Of a stretch of DNA of 64,000 nucleotides, positions 39,837-47,995 are shown piece by piece; position 1 is the stretch's first letter; each line of letters opens with the position of its first letter. The notes under the pieces were generated by a model that was not told the origin of the DNA, searched no databases, and saw only the letters and a program-made list of their open reading frames with translations. Source of the stretch: Candidatus Gastranaerophilales bacterium (lineage in GTDB: Bacteria; Cyanobacteriota; Vampirovibrionia; Gastranaerophilales; Gastranaerophilaceae); contig CAJOJE010000008.1 of the NCBI GenBank assembly GCA_905234865.1, positions 62,001 to 126,000 of the forward strand. Direction: 5' to 3'. The position numbers were made by a program, and so were the translations under genes.

Positions 39837-40340
39837 TCAATATCGAATATCTACGTTTAATATTTTAAATATTTTTATTATTTGCTTTAAATGCGTTGCG
39901 TTTTGAACATGGAAAGCTATTTTTCGCCCGTCCTTTAAGTAAAAGTTCATAGTTGCGTTTATAACGGAATAATATAAGTGAAAACCGACTAAAGAGGATA
40001 ATTGTTTGTTTTCTTCAACATCAACGTAATTAATTTGAGCTACACCGAAGGTTATTTTATCCAAAGATATTGTTTTTGAAGAAGTGTCGATTTTAATTGT
40101 AACGGGACCTCCTAAATCCCATTTTTTTACTCTTTTATCTACATTAAAACAAAGATAATATGAAAAAATAAAGAAAAATATACCGATTGAAACCGAAAAA
40201 ACAATATTTGCATTCTGCAAAAAATAAAACTTAATAAATACAAACAAACCAAAAAAAATACTAAAAGGAATAATATTTTTTGACGCCAAATTAAGAAAAA
40301 AATCGCTTTTTAATTGGGGTTTAAATACTTTTAAGCTCAT
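39837..40340 (-). CDS. Two-helix membrane protein of unknown function
   Basis: In this 167-residue protein two adjacent hydrophobic helices (about 24-42 and 45-63) are followed by a soluble beta-rich domain (VTIKIDTSSKTISLDKITFG, then NYVDVEENKQL) that resembles a PH-like or DUF304-like fold. No firm family. A perfect sigma70 promoter ends seven bases before its ATG and there is no ribosome site, so the mRNA is almost certainly leaderless. Confidence 0.65.
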   Translation of the reverse strand: MSLKVFKPQLKSDFFLNLASKNIIPFSIFFGLFVFIKFYFLQNANIVFSVSIGIFFFIFSYYLCFNVDKRVKKWDLGGPVTIKIDTSSKTISLDKITFGVAQINYVDVEENKQLSSLVGFHLYYSVINATMNFYLKDGRKIAFHVQNATHLKQIIKIFKILNVDIRY

Positions 40341-40347
40341 AGAAAAA

Positions 40348-40376
40348 ATTATATAAATTTACTTTAACGGTGTCAA
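40348..40376 (-). promoter_or_regulatory. Consensus promoter giving a leaderless transcript
   Basis: On the minus strand TTGACA (40376-40371), a 17-base spacer and TATAAT (40353-40348) match the full sigma70 consensus. Seven bases separate the -10 from the ATG at 40340, so the start point falls at or next to the start codon. Confidence 0.8.
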
Positions 40377-40464
40377 CCATGGTTATTTTGCAGCTGTGCA
40401 TTTTGCGGCATAAGTTTTTATTGTAAAATATAATTTTTATTAATAAAAATAAAACGGAGAAAAT

Positions 40465-41043
40465 TTGGAACTTATTTATTATTATAATTCGCCGTTAGGC
40501 AAAATAAAAATTACGACTGACGGAAAATTTTTAACGGGGTTATGGTTTAGCGGACAAAACAAATATGAAAATAACTTAAATCAATCCTTATCAAAAGAAA
40601 AATCCGGTACTCTTGTTTCTTTTGCATGCAAAGAGTATAACGAAAATCGGGTTGATATATTTAAAATAGTGTTAAATTGGCTTGATATATACTTTCAGGG
40701 CGAAATTCCAAATTTTACTCCGCCTTTAAAATTTCAGGCAACCGAATTCAGGAAAACCGTTTGGGAAATTTTGCTTAAAATTCCTTACGGAAAAATGACG
40801 ACATACGGTGAAATCGCAAATATTATCGCAAAAGAAAAAGGCATTTTAAAAATGTCTGCCCGAGCCGTCGGTAACGCCGTCGGGCATAATCCGATTTTAA
40901 TTATTATTCCATGCCATAGAGTAATCGGAAGCTTTGGAAATTTAAAAGGATATTCAGGCGGCTTAGAGAGAAAAATACAACTCCTGAAAACGGAAAAAAT
41001 AAATATAAATGAATTGAAAGATAAAACAAGGGTAATTTCGTAA
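40465..41043 (+). CDS. ogt: Methylated-DNA--protein-cysteine methyltransferase
   Basis: This suicide repair protein takes alkyl groups from O6-methylguanine. The 192-residue protein carries the acceptor cysteine in IIIPCHRVIG (Cys150), the helix-turn-helix around KMTTYGEIANI and the recognition arginine in SARAVGNAVGHNP. The start is a TTG with CGGAG five bases before it; no better start exists. It stands alone. Confidence 0.93.
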   Translation: MELIYYYNSPLGKIKITTDGKFLTGLWFSGQNKYENNLNQSLSKEKSGTLVSFACKEYNENRVDIFKIVLNWLDIYFQGEIPNFTPPLKFQATEFRKTVWEILLKIPYGKMTTYGEIANIIAKEKGILKMSARAVGNAVGHNPILIIIPCHRVIGSFGNLKGYSGGLERKIQLLKTEKININELKDKTRVIS

Positions 41044-41131
41044 AATTAAAAACATCCTCACTGCTTAAAAACATCAAACAAGACCGTAAAACAACAGTCG
41101 GTTTGTGACAAAAGAACGGATATATTGAGAA

Positions 41132-41445
41132 TTATTTTAATAACGAATTTTTAAATTTAAAGAGAAATCTAATAATTTTATCATCCGTAGTTCTAATAGT
41201 ATGTGCTAAATTGTTTTTAATATATTCTATTGTATTAATACTATCAAAATCAAATAAATCTTTTAGTTCAACATTTAGTGTATTTGCAATATCTACAAGT
41301 AAGTCAAAAGAAGGCTTTGTTCCGGCAGATTCCAATTTCGCAATATGATTTGATGAGTAATTTGCCATTTCGGCAAGCCTTTCCTGCGTCAATCCACATT
41401 TGTTCCGTAATGCAGCAATTCTTTTTTTCTAATTATATTATTCAT
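41132..41445 (-). pseudogene. XRE-family HTH regulator with a one-base frameshift in an A7 run
   Basis: From the ATG at 41445 the frame reads MNNIIRKK, then runs through seven adenines. The next frame continues exactly as an XRE helix-turn-helix protein: RIAALRNKCGLTQERLAEMA, then NYSSNHIAKLESAGTKPSFD. Adding one A restores a complete gene of about 104 codons. Alternatively a TTG at 41392 gives an 86-residue protein missing helix 1. It may be a dead gene, a slippage-controlled gene or a sequencing error. Confidence 0.6.
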
Positions 41446-41726
41446 GGCGCAGCAACATTACCTTTGAAGATAAATAAACGGAACACGACTTCCTTCATAA
41501 GTGTTGTTTTGTGTTCAAAAAATTATTTAATTAAAATTGATTAAAATATTATTAAAATTTATCCCCTATCAGACCGTAAAGTAGCAAACTAACCATTCCT
41601 GTCAACGTGATTGAACTAATACATCGGACATTAAAATACACTTTCGTATTCTGTCCACAAAACTCGAACTTTTGAAACCCGCTCAGAACAACAAAAAAGA
41701 GGTCTTACGACCTCAGTTTTTCAAAA
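41446..41726. other. Gene-free stretch before tRNA-Val
   Basis: I see no open frame with start signals here. AGACCGTAAA at about 41570 recurs near 41080, flanking the XRE gene, but the copies are too short to call a repeat with confidence. ACGACCTCAG just before the tRNA end (minus-strand downstream) may be part of a weak hairpin. Confidence 0.3.
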
Positions 41727-41802
41727 TGGTGGGCGTTGAGGGATTCGAACCCCCGACCCTCTCCTTGTAAGGGAGACGCTCTACCAGCTGAGCTAAACGC
41801 CC
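41727..41802 (-). tRNA. tRNA-Val (TAC)
   Basis: The cloverleaf is perfect: acceptor GGGCGTT/AACGCCC, D arm GCTC-AGCTGGTA-GAGC, anticodon stem TCTCC/GGAGA with loop CTTACAA (anticodon TAC), and T arm GGGGG-TTCGAAT-CCCTC. The discriminator A is followed by an encoded CCA (76 bases in all), unlike the tRNA-Phe gene of this window. Confidence 0.97.
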
Positions 41803-41851
41803 TTATATTATTTTATCCTTTGGAAAATTAACTTTCCCCAAGCACTTTATT

Positions 41852-41879
41852 ATCTTACATAATCAAAATTATATGTCAA
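41852..41879 (-). promoter_or_regulatory. Promoter of tRNA-Val
   Basis: On the minus strand TTGACA (41879-41874) and TAAGAT (41857-41852) are spaced by 16 bases, about 50 bases before the tRNA. The -35 lies back to back with the -35 of the divergent hldA-like gene. Confidence 0.65.
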
Positions 41880-41881
41880 GT

Positions 41882-41910
41882 TTCACATGAAAAAAATTTT
41901 ATGTTAGAAT
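41882..41910 (+). promoter_or_regulatory. Promoter of the heptose-kinase gene
   Basis: TTCACA (41882-41887), a 17-base spacer and TAGAAT (41905-41910) lie ten bases before the ATG at 41921. The predicted leader is about three to four bases. Confidence 0.6.
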
Positions 41911-41920
41911 TATCCTTGCA

Positions 41921-42925
41921 ATGGATAAAGAATATATTTTAAACAATTTGGAAAAGTTATACGAACCGAAAATTCTTGTCATCGGGGATTTTGCCATTGA
42001 TGAAATGATTTTCGGACAGACGGAAAGAATTTCAAGAGAGGCGCCTGTTCTAATTTTAGAACATACCGACACCAAAATTATTTTAGGAACGGCATCGAAT
42101 GCCGCCAATAATATCTCTGCCTTAAACAAAGGAAAAGTTGGTGCAATAGGCGTGTACGGCGATGATTACCATGGAAAAATTTTGCTTCAGGCATTAAATG
42201 AAGCCAAAATCGATACGACCTTTATGGTCATGGACAAAACAAGAAAAACAACCACGAAAACCAGAATTTCAGGCTCATGTTCTCAAAGCGTAACGCAGCA
42301 AATCGTCAGAATAGACAGGCAGACAAAAACCCCCGTATCGGGCGAAGTTGAAGAAAAAATAATGGAAAATATAAAAAAAGCCGTAAAATTATACGACGGA
42401 ATTATTCTCTCCGATTACCATTTGGGGCTTTTAACGGATAATGTCATAAAATGCGCAATTGAAGAAGCAAAAAAATACAATAAAATTATTGTTGCCGACA
42501 TTCAAAAAGACTTTCTGAAATATAAAGGAGTAACTTCGATTACTCCAAACCAGCCCGATACCGAAAAATTCATCGGAAAATTTATTGTCGATGATAAAAC
42601 TTTAAATGAGGCAGGGGAAGAACTTTTATCAAAATTGGAATTAAAAAATCTCCTTATCACAAGAGGGGAAAACGGTATGGCGGTTTTTGAAGAAAACAAA
42701 CCCGTTGAAAAAATCCCCGCCTTCAATAAAAAAGAAGTTTTTGACGTAACAGGCGCCGGAGATACGGTAGTTGCGGCGTATACTCTTGCTTTATGCGCCG
42801 GTTTTAATGCTAAATATGCAGCCACAATAGGTAATTTAGCCGCAAGTATCGTTATAAGATTTTTCGGTTGTCACACGACAACGGTTGAAAATTTAAAATT
42901 TGAACTTAAAAATTTAATGATTTAG
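41921..42925 (+). CDS. D-glycero-beta-D-manno-heptose-7-phosphate kinase (RfaE1/HldA-type)
   Basis: The 334-residue PfkB-fold sugar kinase resembles the N-terminal half of HldE: LVIGDFAIDEMIFGQTERIS at the start, SREAPVLILE and the PfkB signature DVTGAGDTVVAAYTLAL with its catalytic aspartate. It would phosphorylate heptose-7-phosphate at C1 for ADP-heptose synthesis. The adenylyltransferase half is absent, so a separate HldC-like enzyme would be needed. It heads a cluster with a DUF4330 protein and an O-antigen-ligase-like protein. Confidence 0.82.
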   Translation: MDKEYILNNLEKLYEPKILVIGDFAIDEMIFGQTERISREAPVLILEHTDTKIILGTASNAANNISALNKGKVGAIGVYGDDYHGKILLQALNEAKIDTTFMVMDKTRKTTTKTRISGSCSQSVTQQIVRIDRQTKTPVSGEVEEKIMENIKKAVKLYDGIILSDYHLGLLTDNVIKCAIEEAKKYNKIIVADIQKDFLKYKGVTSITPNQPDTEKFIGKFIVDDKTLNEAGEELLSKLELKNLLITRGENGMAVFEENKPVEKIPAFNKKEVFDVTGAGDTVVAAYTLALCAGFNAKYAATIGNLAASIVIRFFGCHTTTVENLKFELKNLMI

Positions 42926-42937
42926 GGGAGTTTGGAA

Positions 42938-43504
42938 ATGGATTTTATAAAAAAAATAAGACCTTTTGATATCGTAATTATTGCTTTAATCGTTATAGGG
43001 CTGGTCGTTTTTGGAATTACACGTTTAGAAAAAAGAGCAACTTCGTCAAAACAAATTGAAGCCGAAGTAAAAGTTGATATTGAAGTTTATTTCAGAGGGG
43101 TTGTAATAACAAGCCAAAATTCCCCGTTTAAAGAGGGTGAAGAATCATTTATCACAATAAGAAATGTTCCTTATACAAAACTCAAAATTAAAAATGCAAA
43201 TTTTGAAAGAAAAAAAATCATGCTTCCCATCCCCAATTCCTCCAAATATCAAGTCGTTGAGGATGTAACGGCACCTTTCAATTATGATTTTCTGGTTACG
43301 TTGGAAGATAGCGCAAAAATCACAAAAGACGGCGCAGTTGTGGGCGGAAACAAAATAAAAATCGGATTGCCGGTTACGTTAGAAGGCGTTGACTATAAAC
43401 TGAACGGGGTTGTTTCAAATATTACCCTGTCTAAAGCGGTTAGCGAAAATAATTCAAACAGCTCACTTGAAGCAGAGGTCAACAAAAATCAAGATGTTCA
43501 TTAA
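42938..43504 (+). CDS. DUF4330-like single-pass membrane protein
   Basis: A cytoplasmic basic start (MDFIKKIRPFD) is followed by one hydrophobic helix (IVIIALIVIGLVVFGI) and a beta-rich external domain. The arrangement resembles DUF4330 proteins found beside cyanobacterial polysaccharide genes. Function unknown. The ATG at 42938 has AGGGGAG seven bases upstream and is preferred over the TTG at 42932. It overlaps the following ligase gene by 11 bases. Confidence 0.6.
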   Translation: MDFIKKIRPFDIVIIALIVIGLVVFGITRLEKRATSSKQIEAEVKVDIEVYFRGVVITSQNSPFKEGEESFITIRNVPYTKLKIKNANFERKKIMLPIPNSSKYQVVEDVTAPFNYDFLVTLEDSAKITKDGAVVGGNKIKIGLPVTLEGVDYKLNGVVSNITLSKAVSENNSNSSLEAEVNKNQDVH

Positions 43505-44855
43505 CGAAATAATTAAACGGTTTCAAAATTCAAAAATTGCCGATTTTATGGCGGACAGTTTGATTTTTAAACACATAGACAATATTGCTTTTGTTATTCT
43601 TGGTTTCGTCATAATTCTCACAACATACGCAGAATCCAATTATATCGGGTATTTTGCAATGTTGTTTTCATTATGCATGTTGTTTAAATTAATCGTAAAA
43701 AAGGATGAAACCGTTCAATGCTCCCTTATAAATAAAATTTTAATCATTTATTTTTTAATAGTTTTAATCTCGGCATTCGGCGCAAGTTATTTTTCCCTAA
43801 GCCTTAAAGGATTAATGAAAACCGTTATTTATTTTTGTTTTTATTTTTCATCCGCATATTACTTATCTTCAAATAAAAGAAAAATCATACCTCTTATAAT
43901 TTTAATCTGTCTTACAACGGGGCTTGAGGCAATAATAGGCATAATTCAAAATTTATCGCACATAGAAGCGATTGCAACCTGGCAAGACACAACAAACATT
44001 ACAGACCCCACCAAAATACTATCAAGAGCCTACGGAACCCTAAAACCGTATAATCCGAATTTACTTGCAGGGTACTTATTAACGGGGTTATGTTCAAGTC
44101 TTGGTATGTTTTTGGTTTCCAATTACAGAAAAAATAAAATCGGAATAATACTTTTTGGTGCATTATTTTGTACGATTTTTTACGCAATTTTTGTCACCGG
44201 TTCAAGAGGCGCATATTTAGGACTTTTTGGTTTATTCATTACCGTTTTGTACTGTATTCATAAATATATCAAAAATAACTTCGGCTCAATATCAAAAATA
44301 AAAGCTAAATTCAAAGTTATTTTTGCTTCGATAATTGCTTTTTGTGCAGGCATTGCTTGTTTTATCCCGTCATTTCGAGAAAGATTTTTATCGGTCTTTA
44401 CGCTCAGGGGCGATTCTTCAATTGCCTTTAGGATGAATGTATACGAAGCATGCATAAAAATGTTTCAAGACAATCCTTTTTTAGGAATAGGCGTCGGCAA
44501 TAAAAATTTTAGAGAAATATACGGTTTATATATGAAAACGGGATACGATGCCTTGGGTGCATACAGTGTACCTCTTGAAATTGCCGTAGAATCGGGAATT
44601 TTTGCGCTTTTGAGCTTTGGTTTATTTATATTTTTAACCGTAAAAAAAATTCTGCATTTTATTAATTCGGATGTTATTCACCCGATTAGGAAATTTGTAT
44701 TATTTTCCGTTTTGCTTACAATATTTGCTCTTATGTTCCATGGATTGTTCGATACGATATTTTTCCGTCCGCAGGTTCAAATTATTTTTTGGCTAAACAT
44801 AGCAATTTTCCACTCACTTTGTTATAAAAATAAGTTTTGTTACAAACATAATTAA
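43494..44855 (+). CDS. O-antigen ligase / Wzy-like polytopic membrane protein
   Basis: The protein has about 453 residues and 11-12 predicted membrane helices with a large loop. The Wzy_C/WaaL-type region includes VTGSRGAYLGLFGLF and NPFLGIGVGNKNFREIYG, with a later His-containing loop before MFHGLFDTIFFRPQVQ. Such proteins join or polymerise undecaprenyl-linked glycans outside the inner membrane. The ATG at 43494 lies inside the end of the DUF4330 gene; upstream in-frame starts have no support. Confidence 0.82.
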   Translation: MFINEIIKRFQNSKIADFMADSLIFKHIDNIAFVILGFVIILTTYAESNYIGYFAMLFSLCMLFKLIVKKDETVQCSLINKILIIYFLIVLISAFGASYFSLSLKGLMKTVIYFCFYFSSAYYLSSNKRKIIPLIILICLTTGLEAIIGIIQNLSHIEAIATWQDTTNITDPTKILSRAYGTLKPYNPNLLAGYLLTGLCSSLGMFLVSNYRKNKIGIILFGALFCTIFYAIFVTGSRGAYLGLFGLFITVLYCIHKYIKNNFGSISKIKAKFKVIFASIIAFCAGIACFIPSFRERFLSVFTLRGDSSIAFRMNVYEACIKMFQDNPFLGIGVGNKNFREIYGLYMKTGYDALGAYSVPLEIAVESGIFALLSFGLFIFLTVKKILHFINSDVIHPIRKFVLFSVLLTIFALMFHGLFDTIFFRPQVQIIFWLNIAIFHSLCYKNKFCYKHN

Positions 44856-44911
44856 AAACAGGCAAATTTTTCTTAAAAAACGCCTTTATTAAAGTGTAGG
44901 AGCGGAAAATT

Positions 44912-45700
44912 ATGTCAACTAATCAAATTTCACCGTCATCATATCAAGTTTCAAGCGGACCTTCCGTTATAGGTGCAATCGGAAGTTCTTTATTGAATGT
45001 CGGTTTAACGGTAGGTGCCGGAGCCGCAGCGGGCGGCGCTGCAGGAAAAATTGCGTCTTTAATCCCCTCAAAACCATCAGAAGCCGCTCTTGAACATCAA
45101 TATAAAGATATGTTCCAAAAAGCTGCCCGAAATACGGAAGAATTGCCAAAATATCTGGAGAATATGGAGGCAGGCGCAAAAGAGATTATCAAAGACATAA
45201 TCAAAAGAGGCCAAGGGGTTAATGTAGCGCAGAATGCAAAAAATGCAGAATTTGCAACCGTTATGGAAATTGCACAAACGGCAGCGGCGCATACGGACGA
45301 AACAATTAAAGCTCCCGAAGTACAGGAACAAATAAAAAATCTGTTTAAAGATGCTGCCGTTCCGACAGGCGGCTATGAAAAAGCAGGAATTAAACAGCGC
45401 CTTGACAAGATGGCAGAAACAATCGGGGCAGCAAGCGAAACCAATAAGGCAACTTTAGGCAAGATAGAAGAAGAATTTGTAAGCAAAGTCAAGGGGCAAG
45501 GCTTTGAAAATATACAAGAATTAGCAAAAGACGGCGCAAAACATTTAAGAAAAACCACCCTTATAGGTGCAGGAATAGGCGTTGGCGTGTTCGTGGCGCT
45601 TGCTATTAATTTATTTAACTCGTTTGGTTCAATCGGCAAAAAGTATATGTCAAAAGGTCAACAAGGACAAGCTGCAGGCGGTTTTTCAACACAAGCATGA
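44912..45700 (+). CDS. Unknown protein with glycine-zipper and C-terminal membrane helix
   Basis: In this 262-residue protein a Ser-rich start is followed by a Gly/Ala-rich hydrophobic segment with GxxxG spacing (VGLTVGAGAAAGGAAGKIAS), about 130 residues of amphipathic helix, and a second hydrophobic segment near the C terminus (LIGAGIGVGVFVALAINLF). It could insert as a hairpin or act as a membrane-active scaffold. No family was recognised. A good ribosome site (TAGGAG) precedes the ATG and a terminator follows, so it is monocistronic. Confidence 0.65.
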   Translation: MSTNQISPSSYQVSSGPSVIGAIGSSLLNVGLTVGAGAAAGGAAGKIASLIPSKPSEAALEHQYKDMFQKAARNTEELPKYLENMEAGAKEIIKDIIKRGQGVNVAQNAKNAEFATVMEIAQTAAAHTDETIKAPEVQEQIKNLFKDAAVPTGGYEKAGIKQRLDKMAETIGAASETNKATLGKIEEEFVSKVKGQGFENIQELAKDGAKHLRKTTLIGAGIGVGVFVALAINLFNSFGSIGKKYMSKGQQGQAAGGFSTQA

Positions 45701-45715
45701 TTTTATAATATTTAA

Positions 45716-45746
45716 AAAGGCGGCAATATCAAAAATTACCGCCTTT
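45716..45746. terminator. Bidirectional terminator
   Basis: AAAGGCGG (45716-45723) pairs with CCGCCTTT (45739-45746) between the glycine-zipper gene and convergent bioD. Confidence 0.8.
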
Positions 45747-45752
45747 AATAAA

Positions 45753-46412
45753 TTATCTTTTAATCATAATCGAATCGTTAATCTCGGATACGAGTTTTGA
45801 AAAATCTTTTTGGTTTTTCTTCACTATGCTTAAAACTTTTATTCCGTCAGAATACATCTCAATCATTTCTTTTGCCCTTAAAATAACGGGGTCGTCGGTT
45901 TTATCGGGGAAATTCGATATAACTGTTCCTAAAACTTTTATGTCATTATTTAAAAGACAATCTATCGTCATAAGTGTATGATTAATCGTTCCCAAATCAG
46001 GACGAGCAACGACAAGAACGGGTAAATTCAGGTATTTTATGACATCAACCATAAGAACACCTTTTTTAACGGGAACGTATATTCCGCCCGAACCCTCTAC
46101 AATAACGTTTTCCGCTTCATTTTTCAGAATATTGAAGTCATCTTTTACTTTTTTAAGGTCAAATTCAACTCCGTCAATTTCGGCGGAAATTAAGGGCGTA
46201 GACGGCGTTTTTGTAATGTAAGAGCTTTTTGCGACAATATTTCCCGATTGTGCAACATTTTGCGCATCCGATAAAACATTTTCGACAACACCCGATTGAA
46301 ATGGCTTCAGATAAGCAACCGTTTCTTTTTGCTTAGCCAATTCTTCGCAAATCCCTTTTGAAACATAACTTTTACCAACATCAGTATCCGTTCCGGTTAC
46401 AAAAATATACAT
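45753..46412 (-). CDS. bioD: Dethiobiotin synthetase
   Basis: BioD carboxylates 7,8-diaminononanoate in an ATP-dependent ring closure, the penultimate step of biotin synthesis. The 219-residue P-loop protein shows GTDTDVGKSYVSKG (7-20), KPFQSG and VEGSGGIYVPV. No other bio genes are in this window. The start has a strong ribosome site (GAGGAGG). Confidence 0.93.
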   Translation of the reverse strand: MYIFVTGTDTDVGKSYVSKGICEELAKQKETVAYLKPFQSGVVENVLSDAQNVAQSGNIVAKSSYITKTPSTPLISAEIDGVEFDLKKVKDDFNILKNEAENVIVEGSGGIYVPVKKGVLMVDVIKYLNLPVLVVARPDLGTINHTLMTIDCLLNNDIKVLGTVISNFPDKTDDPVILRAKEMIEMYSDGIKVLSIVKKNQKDFSKLVSEINDSIMIKR

Positions 46413-46463
46413 AAAACCTCCTCTTTTATATCATTATATCAAAAATAGTGTAAAATAAAATCT

Positions 46464-46904
46464 ATGAAAGCGATATTACAAAGAGTAAAAAAAGCGGAAG
46501 TCGAAATCGAGAATAAAACTTATTCCGCAATTCAAGAAGGGATTTTAATTTTATTCGGAGTGGAAAAAAATGACACTTCGGATATGATTGATTTTTTCGT
46601 TAATAAAGTTTTAAATTTAAGAATTTTTGAAGACGAAAACGAAAAAATGAACTTATCAATTAAAGATATAAAAGGAGAAATTCTTGTCGTTTCTCAATTT
46701 ACTTTGGCTTCAGACTGCAAAAAGGGGCTTAGACCTTCTTTTGATAACGCTATGGAACCAAAGAGCGCAAAAGAATATTACGAAATTTTTGTATCGAAAT
46801 TAAAAGAGTCGAATTTAACCGTAAAAACAGGTATTTTTGGAGCAATGATGAATGTTTCTCTTATAAATAACGGTCCTGTCACTTTTATTTTGGAGAAAAA
46901 ATGA
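46464..46904 (+). CDS. dtd: D-aminoacyl-tRNA deacylase
   Basis: Dtd removes D-amino acids (and glycine from tRNA-Ala) mischarged on tRNAs. The 146-residue protein has the catalytic motifs SQFTLASDCKKGLRPSF and NNGPVTF at the C terminus. The start has no Shine-Dalgarno sequence; TAAAAT lies seven bases upstream, again suggesting a leaderless mRNA. Its stop overlaps the cca start by four bases, so two tRNA-quality genes are coupled. Confidence 0.95.
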   Translation: MKAILQRVKKAEVEIENKTYSAIQEGILILFGVEKNDTSDMIDFFVNKVLNLRIFEDENEKMNLSIKDIKGEILVVSQFTLASDCKKGLRPSFDNAMEPKSAKEYYEIFVSKLKESNLTVKTGIFGAMMNVSLINNGPVTFILEKK

Positions 46905-47995
46905 TTAAAGACAAATTTTTTGAAATTATTAAAAACGAAGGAATAAAACAAAATATAAACACCTTTATTGTGGGCGGAGTAGTAAGAGATTTAGTTTTAA
47001 AAAAAGATATTAAAGATTATGATTTTGTAATTGAAGGAAGCGCAATAGAGTTTGCAAAAAATGCAAATTTCAGTATTAAATCAATCCATGAGCCTTTTAA
47101 TACGGTAAAAGTCAACATAGATGAAACAGAAATCGACATCGCCTCGACAAGATGTGAAAAATACCCGAAAAACGGATGTCTGCCGGTTGTTGATAAAATC
47201 GGGGTTAATATCGAAGAAGATTTAAAAAGACGTGACTTTACAATTAATTCAATTGCCCTAAATTTAAAAACTAATGAATATATTGACCCTTATTCGGGGC
47301 TTTCGGACATTAAAAACAAGGTTTTAAAAATCCTGCATGATAATTCTTTTAAAGACGACCCCACAAGAATATTAAGAGGTCTTGATTTCAAATATCGTTT
47401 TAATTTTGATTTTGACGAAAAAACAAAAGCGCTTGCGTTGGATACAGCCAAGAACTACGATAGAGAAGGACTTTCAATAGACAGGGTTTATTTAACCTTA
47501 AATAAAATTTTTAAAACTTCGTATTCGGATAAAATTTTAAAAGAAATTTTAGAAAACAATTATTATAAAATTTGGACTAACCGTTCTTCAATCAATCTTG
47601 ATGAAGTTGGTTTTCTTGAAGAAACAATAAAAAAATTCGACGTTAAAGAAAAAAACAAGTTTTACATAGCGGCACTTGAAGCTATTCCTTATGTTAAGCC
47701 TAAATTTAAAGATGATTTTGAAATTTTAAACTTTTTTAAATCATTCAATGAAATTCAACTTGCGCTTTATTATTTTAAAACAAAAGATATTTCAGCTTAT
47801 AAATATTTGTCTTTAAAAGAAATAAAACCTCTAATCAACGGTAAAGCTCTTTTAGAAAAAGGGTTCAAGGAAGGAAAAACGATAGGCGATATTTTAAATA
47901 CCGTCAAAAAAGAGAAAATTTTAAACAAAGAAAATTTCAAAACAAAAGAAGATGAACTGAATTTTGTGATGAAAAATTTTAAAGTTAATTCTTAA
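46901..47995 (+). CDS. cca: CCA tRNA nucleotidyltransferase / poly(A) polymerase family (class II)
   Basis: It adds or repairs the 3' CCA of tRNAs. The 364-residue protein has the nucleotidyltransferase core FIVGGVVRDLVLKK with the metal aspartates in DYDFVIEG, the RRDFTINSIA motif and the nucleotide-selecting DDPTRILRGL. It would be needed for the tRNA-Phe of this window, which lacks an encoded CCA. The family also includes poly(A) polymerases and split A-adding enzymes, and sequence alone does not settle which. It converges on a GT2 gene with overlapping stops. Confidence 0.88.
   Translation: MIKDKFFEIIKNEGIKQNINTFIVGGVVRDLVLKKDIKDYDFVIEGSAIEFAKNANFSIKSIHEPFNTVKVNIDETEIDIASTRCEKYPKNGCLPVVDKIGVNIEEDLKRRDFTINSIALNLKTNEYIDPYSGLSDIKNKVLKILHDNSFKDDPTRILRGLDFKYRFNFDFDEKTKALALDTAKNYDREGLSIDRVYLTLNKIFKTSYSDKILKEILENNYYKIWTNRSSINLDEVGFLEETIKKFDVKEKNKFYIAALEAIPYVKPKFKDDFEILNFFKSFNEIQLALYYFKTKDISAYKYLSLKEIKPLINGKALLEKGFKEGKTIGDILNTVKKEKILNKENFKTKEDELNFVMKNFKVNS

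Noticed and set aside
41569-41600. Direct repeat AGACCGTAAA flanking the XRE gene
   Set aside because: Ten bases in an AT-rich genome, without terminal inverted repeats or an integrase, is too weak for a mobile-element boundary.
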